Shown here piece after piece: positions 1 to 6,112 of a stretch of DNA of 7,334 nucleotides. Both the position numbers and the translations under genes were made by a program. The notes below the pieces were generated by a model. It did not search any database. It saw only the letters and a program-made list of their open reading frames with translations, and was not told where the DNA came from. Numbering within the stretch: the first letter of the stretch is position 1; the number at the start of each line of letters is the position of its first letter. Origin of the DNA: Chitinophagaceae bacterium. Its GTDB lineage: Bacteria > Bacteroidota > Bacteroidia > Chitinophagales > Chitinophagaceae. The stretch lies in assembly GCA_003167015.1 (NCBI GenBank), contig PMUF01000373.1:1-7334 (forward strand). Direction: 5' to 3'.

Positions 1-1035
1 GGCCTGGTGCTGCGCTCCCGCATACATCCCTCCTCTATCAGCACAGATACCAGGGTGGTCGCCTACACGGACAGCAGAATGGCCGCCGAGGCCATCGGAC
101 AACAGTTGGAATACGAACAACTGTCCTATATCACCAACACCCTCCTGAAAACTTTCGATTGGACAAGGCTGACCGCACAGGTCCAGGATCACTATATTGG
201 CTATGCACACCGTCAATTCCCCGGCAGGATTGCGGCCATGGAACTGTCCAAAGACTGGCTCGACAGCACGGTGACGCAACAGGAAACTGCCCAAAAATTC
301 ACCCGCCAGCTGGAACAGCTGCTGGCCACGGCAGAGGCTGACGGCTATCGACAGTTGCACAGCCGGACAACGGCGGCCACAGCCTGGTTCATCCGGTCAC
401 TGGACGACCAACTGCTCGCCCCCCTCGGACAACATATCGGGGAAATGCGGATCAAACAAAAGACAAAAAAATACCTGCAGGAACTGCAGGCGCTCAAATC
501 GGTTTTTCTCCGGAAACGGCAGCAGGTCGAAGACGCCGCACAGCTGGTAACCGGCCTCCAAAAAGGTGTCGACACAACCCGGCTGCTCAATGGCCTCGAA
601 GCCAGCCGGAAAGACCGCGATGCCCACGATACCACCCTCGCAAAGACACCCGCCTCATCCGCCGCCGGTAAACCACCCTCCAGCTCCGCCAAGCCCTCAT
701 CTTCCGCCAAACCACAAAAAGGCGAATCCCCCCGCATCACCCTCCAACTCTACAAAGAAGGCCTTTCCGTCGCCGACATAGCCACCCGGCGCAGCATGGC
801 CCTCACTACCGTCGAAGGCCACCTTGCCTCCTTTATCCCCACCGGCGAAATCGACGTGCGCCAGCTCGTGCCCGAGCAAAAAATAGCCCCCATCCTTTCC
901 GTTATCCGCGAGATCGGCGGCTCTGCCCTCGGTCCTATGAAGAGCAAATTAGGTAGCGACTACTCCTTCGGCGAAATCAAAGCCGTCCTTAGCTATTCCC
1001 GGTCTATTCCGATCTCAAACTCCTCACCGGATTAG
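1..1035 (+). CDS. Pif1-type DNA helicase, C-terminal part (5' end outside window), with HTH_40 domain
   Basis: The reading frame is open from the first base and ends at TAG 1033-1035, leaving 344 codons of a longer protein. The opening residues GLVLRSRI resemble what follows the 'VALSR' motif near the end of the Pif1/RecD-like helicase core, so the ATPase motifs should lie to the left. Pif1 enzymes unwind DNA 5'-to-3' at replication and repair structures. After the core comes a mostly helical, charged region (codons about 30-210). Next is a low-complexity Pro/Ser/Ala/Lys linker (about 213-243). Last is a domain at about codons 246-332 (ITLQLYKEGLSVADIA..TVEGHL..GEIDV) that matches my memory of HTH_40, a putative DNA-binding helix-turn-helix found at the C-terminus of RecQ and Bacteroidota Pif1-like helicases. 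The final dozen residues look non-conserved and overlap the 3' end of the opposing permease gene. RecQ is the main alternative, but the N-terminal residues fit Pif1 better. Confidence 0.85.
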   Translation, partial: GLVLRSRIHPSSISTDTRVVAYTDSRMAAEAIGQQLEYEQLSYITNTLLKTFDWTRLTAQVQDHYIGYAHRQFPGRIAAMELSKDWLDSTVTQQETAQKFTRQLEQLLATAEADGYRQLHSRTTAATAWFIRSLDDQLLAPLGQHIGEMRIKQKTKKYLQELQALKSVFLRKRQQVEDAAQLVTGLQKGVDTTRLLNGLEASRKDRDAHDTTLAKTPASSAAGKPPSSSAKPSSSAKPQKGESPRITLQLYKEGLSVADIATRRSMALTTVEGHLASFIPTGEIDVRQLVPEQKIAPILSVIREIGGSALGPMKSKLGSDYSFGEIKAVLSYSRSIPISNSSPD

Positions 1036-3373
1036 CAATCGCCACCCGGATCGCCTGAAAACTCACCGTCACCAGCGCAATCAGCAACGCCATCGCCCCC
1101 GCCAGGACAAACACCCACCACTCCAGCCCGATATGATAAGCATAATTCTGCAACCACACATGCATCGCCCACCCCGCCAGCGGCGTCGCCACCACGAACG
1201 CCACCAGTACCAGCACCAGGAAGTCCCTCGACAGCAGGTTGAACAGCGTACTCACCTTCGCCCCCAACACCTTGCGGATACCGAACTCCTTCGTCCGCTG
1301 CTCCGCCGTGAACATCGCCAGTCCCAGCAATCCCAGACAGGAGATAAAGATGGCCAAACCCGCAAAACAATTCGCCAGCCCATGCACCACCGTTTCACTC
1401 TTGTATAATTTACGATATTCCTCATCAGCAAACGTATAGGTAAAGGGGAATTTGGGATTCAGGTTCCGGCAAAGCCCCTCCAACCCCTTCAAGGCGGCCT
1501 GCGTCTTCCCCGCCTTCGTCCGGATCAGCGCACTGCCATAACTATCGTATTCGCCAAACCGGATGATCAACGGGTTGATCGGATCATGCAGCGAAGTGAA
1601 ATGAAAATTCCGAACCACCCCGATGATCGTCCCCTTCTTGTCCCAGAAAGTCAACCGTTTCCCGATCGGGTCCTTATACCCGATCCGCCGCGCAGCCTCC
1701 TCGTTCAGCAGATAACCTACCGAATCGGTACCATAAGCCGGCGAATAATCCCTCCCCTTCACCACTTGTAGATTCATCGTCTTGACCATGTCATAGCCCG
1801 CCGCCGTCTGTGTGAACATCACCGTATTATTGCGATCCTTCCCATCCCAATCCACCCCGCTGGTGCCATTCTCGATATTGGTGGGCGGCTGCGAGAGCCT
1901 GGAAACCCCGCTGACCCCCGGCAATTGCAGGGCCTGCTGTTTAAACAGATTGTATTTACCGGCCAGGTCCCCGTCCAGCGGGATATACACCAGGTTCTCC
2001 CGGTCATAGCCCAGGTTGATCGACTGGATATAATTCAACTGCCCCGACACCACTATCGTCCCGATGATCAACACGATGGACAGCACAAACTGGAACACGA
2101 CCAGCCCCTTGCGGAACCATGCCGTCGCCGGACTGAACCGCAGCGTCCCCTTCAGTACCCGGATCGGCTGGAAAGAAGAAAGGAACAGCGCAGGATAGCT
2201 GCCCGAAACCATACCCGTTAAAAGCGTCAATCCCACCAGGCTCAGCCAGAAGGAAGAACTATTGTAAGGAAAGCCTATTTCTTTCCCCGTCAAATGATTA
2301 AACGCCGGTAACGCCACCAGCACCATCCCCAGCGCCAGCACCACCGAGAAAAAGGCCAGTAACACCGCCTCTCCGATAAATTGCCTGATCAGCGCCGGCC
2401 GTACCGCCCCCACCACTTTGCGGATGCCGATTTCCTTGGCTCTTTTGACCGATCGCGCCGTCGTCAGGTTCATGAAATTGATGCACGCAATGCACAGGAT
2501 AAAGATGGCTACAATGCTGAACAGCCGCACATACTCGATCCTGCCCCCTTCCAATTGCCCGTTGACGAAATTGGAATGCAGATAAATATCCCCGAAACGC
2601 TGTATCCCCAGCCGGATATAGAAGGTCTTACTCTGCTCTTTGTTGTATTTGTCCAGGAAACGATTGATCTTCCGGTCGAAAGCAGCAGCATCGGCATCCT
2701 TTCTCAATAACAGCAAAGTCTGCGGCCCATTATTTCCCCATTGCTTAGCCCAGTTGTTGTCATCCAGGTAGGCATACCAGTTGAGAAGAAAATCGAATTT
2801 CGGGCTCGCATTGCCCGGCATATCCTCGAATACCGCCGTGACTGTCATGTCCCTCCTGTTCTCATTACGGATCGTCTTCCCGATCGCCGCCTGCGGACTG
2901 CCGAAAAAAGCCACCGCCATCTTCCGCGAAATGGCCATGCTCGCAGGAGTAGCCAACGCCGTTTCCGTAGTACCCGCCAGTAAAGGATAGCTGAACATCC
3001 GGAAAAAATCCGCTCCCGCTTCCCCTCCGTTCTCTTTCAATATCTTGTCCCCCGCCTGGAAAGTCATATTCTCACCCCAATTGGTGCCGCAGGCCATCTC
3101 CACTTCAGGAAGCATCTTTTTCATCTCATCCGGCAATACCCCCGGCGTGAAATACCCCGCGAATATCTTCCCGTCATAATACTGCCGCTCAAACACACTA
3201 TACAGCCTGTCCCCTTTCACATGAAAATTATCCATCCTCTTTTCATCCCTGATCCATAACAGGATCAGGAGGCTGCAGGCCATCCCCATAGCCAGGCCGA
3301 AAATATTCAGCGCACTATAGCCCTTATGTTTCCACAGATTGCGAATGGCGACTTTCAAAAAATTCCTTAGCAT
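1004..3373 (-). CDS. ABC transporter permease, MacB/FtsX type (complete)
   Basis: This 789-residue protein is an inner-membrane permease of the MacB/FtsX (type VII ABC) class. These proteins pass ATP-driven movements of a cytoplasmic ATPase to periplasmic domains, for example to expel peptides or move lipoproteins. The architecture is a tandem duplication. TM1 (about 20-41) is followed by a MacB-like periplasmic domain (about 43-283), then TM helices at about 284-305, 336-355 and 375-399. A further TM (424-443) leads into a second periplasmic domain (about 445-662), then TMs at about 666-688, 718-738 and 752-772. The same cytoplasmic coupling motif occurs twice: EIGIRKVVGA at 314-323 and EFGIRKVLGA at 696-705. 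The length, the start (VAIRNLWKHKGYS) and the end (ANPVRSLRSE) match the common Bacteroidota family, so it looks full length. No ATPase gene is in the window, so the partner must be encoded elsewhere. The substrate cannot be read from the sequence. The ATG is the natural start, with no Shine-Dalgarno sequence before it. It converges on the helicase gene and overlaps it by 32 bp. Confidence 0.95.
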   Translation of the reverse strand: MLRNFLKVAIRNLWKHKGYSALNIFGLAMGMACSLLILLWIRDEKRMDNFHVKGDRLYSVFERQYYDGKIFAGYFTPGVLPDEMKKMLPEVEMACGTNWGENMTFQAGDKILKENGGEAGADFFRMFSYPLLAGTTETALATPASMAISRKMAVAFFGSPQAAIGKTIRNENRRDMTVTAVFEDMPGNASPKFDFLLNWYAYLDDNNWAKQWGNNGPQTLLLLRKDADAAAFDRKINRFLDKYNKEQSKTFYIRLGIQRFGDIYLHSNFVNGQLEGGRIEYVRLFSIVAIFILCIACINFMNLTTARSVKRAKEIGIRKVVGAVRPALIRQFIGEAVLLAFFSVVLALGMVLVALPAFNHLTGKEIGFPYNSSSFWLSLVGLTLLTGMVSGSYPALFLSSFQPIRVLKGTLRFSPATAWFRKGLVVFQFVLSIVLIIGTIVVSGQLNYIQSINLGYDRENLVYIPLDGDLAGKYNLFKQQALQLPGVSGVSRLSQPPTNIENGTSGVDWDGKDRNNTVMFTQTAAGYDMVKTMNLQVVKGRDYSPAYGTDSVGYLLNEEAARRIGYKDPIGKRLTFWDKKGTIIGVVRNFHFTSLHDPINPLIIRFGEYDSYGSALIRTKAGKTQAALKGLEGLCRNLNPKFPFTYTFADEEYRKLYKSETVVHGLANCFAGLAIFISCLGLLGLAMFTAEQRTKEFGIRKVLGAKVSTLFNLLSRDFLVLVLVAFVVATPLAGWAMHVWLQNYAYHIGLEWWVFVLAGAMALLIALVTVSFQAIRVAIANPVRSLRSE

Positions 3374-3426
3374 AGCGGTAATTTAGAGTGATACCCGGAA
3401 GTTGAGAACACCCCTAACAGACGCAC

Positions 3427-3457
3427 AAAAAAGCCGGATGTTGCAGCCGGCACTTTT
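3427..3457 (-). terminator. Orphan terminator-like hairpin in the permease leader
   Basis: GCCGG at 3433-3437 pairs with CCGGC at 3447-3451. The loop can form two further inner pairs (TG/CA) around a TTG triloop. Read on the minus strand, the hairpin is followed at once by six T residues (A-run 3427-3432), the layout of an intrinsic terminator. On the plus strand the T-run is broken (ACTTTTCATTTT), so termination should be stronger leftward. It lies 53 nt before the permease start codon and after no visible gene on either strand. It could be an attenuator in the permease mRNA leader, the end of a short non-coding transcript, or a leftover. In the rest of the 174-bp divergent spacer (3374-3547) I see no convincing promoter for either gene. 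The best minus-strand candidate is a TTTG / TAGTTTTT pair (about 3497-3525), whose 17-nt spacing is shorter than usual. Confidence 0.5.
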
Positions 3458-3547
3458 CATTTTAACATTTGTATAACAAGTATTTCAGCCGATAAAAAAA
3501 ACTATTGCGTTTCCTACAAGTCAAAGTTTTTACAAATAATTCATTTT

Positions 3548-4126
3548 ATGAGACGAATTTCCACCGTGATCCTAAGTTTTACAAGTGCCCTGGTCTTATT
3601 TAGCTGCAGCAGCTCAAGGAAATTGAACAAAAGTTATGTCCCCTTCACCCGGGATCTCAAACAAAAGCTTGATAAAGAGAATATAGACCTCAAACAGGTA
3701 CAATTCTATGTCGATCAAAAACTTATCCTGACAAGGAACCTGGGCGACCAGAAACTGGAGGTTAAATCCGGCATCGTAAGGCTGGAAAATGGGAAATATA
3801 TCAATGACGTCATCATCCCGGCCCTTACCCCCGGTATCTGCGAATCCACAGACAATGATAAGCTGATGATCAGCTTCGAGAAAGGCAACAATGACCTGGC
3901 CTTTGGCCCCGGAAGCGGCTATACTTATAACGATTATGTGTTATATGGGACCGAATGGAAAAATGGCACCGCTGCCGTTACCTATGACTCCAATAAGTTC
4001 AGGGCCAGCTGCGGTAGCTGTACCGACGTCGCCTCTGCCACCCTCGTGATCCGGAAAAGCGAACTCGACAAAATGGAAAGGAAAATAAGGACCCTGAAAG
4101 GCAGGACGGTCGGCGATTCTAAATAA
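3548..4126 (+). CDS. Small lipoprotein of unknown function
   Basis: This 192-residue protein begins with a lipoprotein signal peptide: MRR, a hydrophobic stretch, then the lipobox LFSC with Cys20 as the likely lipidated residue. The residues after the cysteine (SSSRK) lack the acidic signature known for Bacteroidota surface lipoproteins, so a periplasm-facing anchor is more likely. The mature part starts with a 'YVPFTRDL' segment and a 'VQFYVDQKLILTRNL' segment. Together with later 'FGPG...Y' and 'AAVTYDSNKF' segments, these recall an uncharacterised lipoprotein family that I remember from Bacteroidota genomes. A compact beta-rich fold is plausible. Near the end is a CGSC motif (Cys155, Cys158) plus a lone Cys98. 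This might be a redox or metal site, but no thioredoxin-like context is visible. The C-terminus (171-187) is Lys/Arg-rich and helical. Base composition is lower in GC than in the flanking genes (19 of 60 bases G or C in 3661-3720). The gene diverges from the permease and converges with the secreted protein gene at 4181. No function can be assigned. Confidence 0.85.
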   Translation: MRRISTVILSFTSALVLFSCSSSRKLNKSYVPFTRDLKQKLDKENIDLKQVQFYVDQKLILTRNLGDQKLEVKSGIVRLENGKYINDVIIPALTPGICESTDNDKLMISFEKGNNDLAFGPGSGYTYNDYVLYGTEWKNGTAAVTYDSNKFRASCGSCTDVASATLVIRKSELDKMERKIRTLKGRTVGDSK

Positions 4127-4180
4127 TAGATCCGCCGCCGTCTTCACTGTCAGCATTTCGTCACCGCTGGCCTGGGCTCG

Positions 4181-4705
4181 TTACCGCCCCCCGTTCACCA
4201 TCTCTTCCATGACCTCGATCTGGCCATCATATACGGCCAGGGTCTTGACATTAGTGGTGTTAACGACCCTTACCAGGTAAGACGTCTTCTCGCCGTCATA
4301 AATTTCAGTCACCACATTGATCCGGTAATCCGGATAACGCGATCGAACTAATTCCCCCGCCAGTCGGGGGATATCTTTTCCCTCATAATAGGACAACGAA
4401 AACCTGAAATAGCCATGCCGGTCGAAATAGGCCTTGTGCTGCCGGTCATTCTGCATAAAGGAGGCCTGAAAACCATCTGCCGTCTTCAACCAGTACTCGG
4501 CCGTCACCCCGGACGAAAAAATCCGGTGAAAATGCTTATAAGCGTGGATATTAAGCTCGTTCAGCGGTACGTTGCTCGAAAAAGTCGCCCCCGGTTCCCC
4601 ATACCGATAGGCCGCCGGACTGACATTCTCCTGCTGAGCGATGGTAAAGGCAGGAATCATCATGATACCCAGTATGATAGGGCGCAAAAGTAGACAAGAC
4701 TTCAT
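4181..4705 (-). CDS. Secreted small protein, PepSY-like
   Basis: This 174-residue protein has a classical signal peptide: MKS, a hydrophobic core at about 4-22, and probable cleavage after TIA at residue 23, giving a mature protein starting QQENVS. It should be periplasmic or exported. The mature sequence has an alternating beta/helix pattern: a segment around 'EYWLKTADGFQASF' (about 70-83), then 'AYFDRHGYFRFSLSYY', then the helix-like 'IPRLAGELVRSRYPDY' followed by 'INVVTEIYDG', 'YLVRVVNT' and 'KTLAVYDGQIEVMEE'. The 'helix ending in YPDY, then strand, then Y-V-V' arrangement is typical of PepSY-like (BLIP-like) domains in Bacteroidota secreted proteins. These are thought to bind or inhibit partners, but their roles are mostly unknown. 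The ATG at 4703-4705 gives the complete signal peptide. The gene converges with the lipoprotein gene (54 bp between them) and diverges from the cardiolipin-synthase-like gene. Calling it PepSY-like rests on pattern, not on a search. Confidence 0.8.
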   Translation of the reverse strand: MKSCLLLRPIILGIMMIPAFTIAQQENVSPAAYRYGEPGATFSSNVPLNELNIHAYKHFHRIFSSGVTAEYWLKTADGFQASFMQNDRQHKAYFDRHGYFRFSLSYYEGKDIPRLAGELVRSRYPDYRINVVTEIYDGEKTSYLVRVVNTTNVKTLAVYDGQIEVMEEMVNGGR

Positions 4706-4778
4706 AGCAATCTTTTTTGGAGGTGAACCCGTCGACTATTGGCGGTCATATTAAGTTAACAATTATTTAATGTACGGA

Positions 4779-4786
4779 CAAATATA
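4779..4786 (-). promoter_or_regulatory. Possible Bacteroidota -7 element for the PepSY-like gene
   Basis: On the minus strand these bases read TATATTTG, an exact match to the Bacteroidota -7 consensus TAnnTTTG. This would start the message about 65-70 nt before the ATG at 4705. There is no good TTTG at the expected -33 distance, and the AT-rich setting makes a chance match easy. Confidence 0.3.
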
Positions 4787-4811
4787 TTTTGCTCTACCTT
4801 AGTTCGTTTTG

Positions 4812-4842
4812 CTTGAACCGGCAAAAAGTCTTTCTAAATTTT
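4812..4842 (+). promoter_or_regulatory. Possible Bacteroidota promoter for the cardiolipin-synthase-like gene
   Basis: CTTG (4812-4815) resembles the -33 TTTG box. After 19 nt comes TAAATTTT (4835-4842), matching TAnnTTTG in all but its last base. The spacing fits the family consensus (about 19-21). Transcription would begin near 4848, about 20 nt before the ATG at 4870. This supports that ATG over the in-frame TTG at 4789, which would lie upstream of the transcript. Confidence 0.4.
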
Positions 4843-4869
4843 CCGATCTTTAGGGCCACTGACCTAACT

Positions 4870-6069
4870 ATGCCAAAAAAGAAAGGCCCGAAACTCTTAG
4901 CAGGATATACCCTTCATAATAAAGTGCGTCTGGTCCACGGTGGAACGGACTATTTCTCCACCCTGGTGCACCTGATCGACCAGGCGAAAACCATCATCCA
5001 TTTACAGACCTATATATTTGACGGGGATGAAACCGGCCGCATGGTGTCGGCCGCACTCCTTCGCGCTGCACAGCGCCAGGTGCAGGTATTCATTTTGCTC
5101 GACGGTTATGCCTCCCAACACCTGCCTCACACCATTATCCGCGAGTGGAAAGCAGCGGGCATCCATTTCCGCTGGTTCTGGCCGCTCTTTAAAAGCCGCC
5201 ATTTCTACCTGGGCCGGCGGATGCACCATAAAGTGGTGGTGGCAGATGCCTCCTGGGGCATGGCCGGGGGCGTTAACATCAGCGACCGCTATAATGACAT
5301 CGATGGGCAAAAAGCGTGGCTCGACAGAGCATTATTGGTAGAAGGCCAGGCCGCCTTGAAACTGCACATCACCTGCAGAGATATGTGGACCAAAGCCAAT
5401 TGGAAAAAAGCGCCCCAAAATAAAGTGACCTTTACCCGGCTGCCGGGCGTCATCCCGGAAGAAGAATGCATGGTGAGAGTAAGACGCAACGACTGGGTGC
5501 AGGGAAAAAATGAGATCTCCCGCAGCTACGTGGAAATGTTCCGCCAGGCCCGGTCCCATGTCATCGTCCTTTCCGCCTATTTTCTCCCCGGATCCATCCT
5601 CCGCAAACAAATGGTACAGGCCTCAAAACGAGGAGTGGTCGTCAGGATCATCGTAGGCGGGGTATCAGACGTGAAGATCTCCCGGCTCGCTGAACAATAT
5701 ATGTACCGGTGGCTCTTCAAAAACAAGATGCAGGTCTTTGAATACCAGGGCACCATCCTGCACGGCAAAATGGCCGCGTATGATGGCGTATGGATGACCA
5801 ACGGATCATATAACGTCAACCGCATCAGCGCCTATGCCAGCGTAGAATTGAATATGGATGTGCGTAATAACGATTTTGCAGCCCACGTGGAAGCCGAATT
5901 GGGAGAAATCATCCGCGACCACTGTATCCAGATCATCCCCGAAAATTATTTTCAGCGCACCGGGTGGTTCCAGCGCTTCCTGCAAACGGCAGCCTATGAG
6001 ACCGTCCGCATCCTCTTCTTCCTCTTCACCTTCTATTTCAAACAGGAAAAAGAATCCAAAAATCGCTGA
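4870..6069 (+). CDS. Cardiolipin synthase-like phospholipase D family protein
   Basis: This 399-residue protein has two phospholipase D catalytic repeats. Both HxKx4D motifs are intact: H119-K121-D126, followed by GGVN (Asn136), and H298-K300-D305, followed by GSYN (Asn315) and Glu326. The two histidines normally take turns as nucleophile and acid. Bacterial cardiolipin synthases join two phosphatidyl groups (from two phosphatidylglycerols, or from PG and a second phospholipid) at the inner membrane. The upstream segment 'IHLQTYIFDGDETG' is typical of the family. There is no N-terminal transmembrane pair as in ClsA-type enzymes, so it is closer in layout to ClsB (about 410 residues). A hydrophobic, aromatic stretch near the C-terminus (about 379-390, before KQEKESKNR) may attach it to the membrane. 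I chose the ATG at 4870. The frame is open back to a TTG at 4789, but the extra 27 residues look non-coding and a promoter-like element lies between. Another phosphatidyltransferase or phospholipase of this superfamily remains possible. Confidence 0.93.
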   Translation: MPKKKGPKLLAGYTLHNKVRLVHGGTDYFSTLVHLIDQAKTIIHLQTYIFDGDETGRMVSAALLRAAQRQVQVFILLDGYASQHLPHTIIREWKAAGIHFRWFWPLFKSRHFYLGRRMHHKVVVADASWGMAGGVNISDRYNDIDGQKAWLDRALLVEGQAALKLHITCRDMWTKANWKKAPQNKVTFTRLPGVIPEEECMVRVRRNDWVQGKNEISRSYVEMFRQARSHVIVLSAYFLPGSILRKQMVQASKRGVVVRIIVGGVSDVKISRLAEQYMYRWLFKNKMQVFEYQGTILHGKMAAYDGVWMTNGSYNVNRISAYASVELNMDVRNNDFAAHVEAELGEIIRDHCIQIIPENYFQRTGWFQRFLQTAAYETVRILFFLFTFYFKQEKESKNR

Positions 6070-6112
6070 TCGCCGCTCCGTCATCCGCCCAACCCTCCCG
6101 CGTCCTCTCGCC

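Noticed and set aside
345..740. Minus-strand open frame of 131 codons inside the helicase
   Set aside because: It is antisense to a recognisable protein, with Cys/Arg/Ser-rich low-complexity translation and no family resemblance.
3530..3544. Minus-strand micro-frame ATG AAT TAT TTG TAA upstream of the orphan hairpin, as a possible attenuator leader peptide
   Set aside because: It encodes only four residues with no run of regulatory codons and lies too far from the hairpin to couple translation to its folding.
4149..4171. Possible hairpin (GTCAGC / GCTGGC) between the converging lipoprotein and PepSY-like genes
   Set aside because: The stem is only six pairs including a G-T pair, the loop is 11 nt, and no T-run follows on either strand, so it is not a credible terminator.
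4719..4726. GGAGGTGA, a perfect Shine-Dalgarno-like string on the plus strand
   Set aside because: No usable start codon with a sizeable frame follows it. On the minus strand it only gives an anti-SD-like string in the leader of the PepSY-like gene. Bacteroidota rarely rely on such sites, so chance is the simplest reading.
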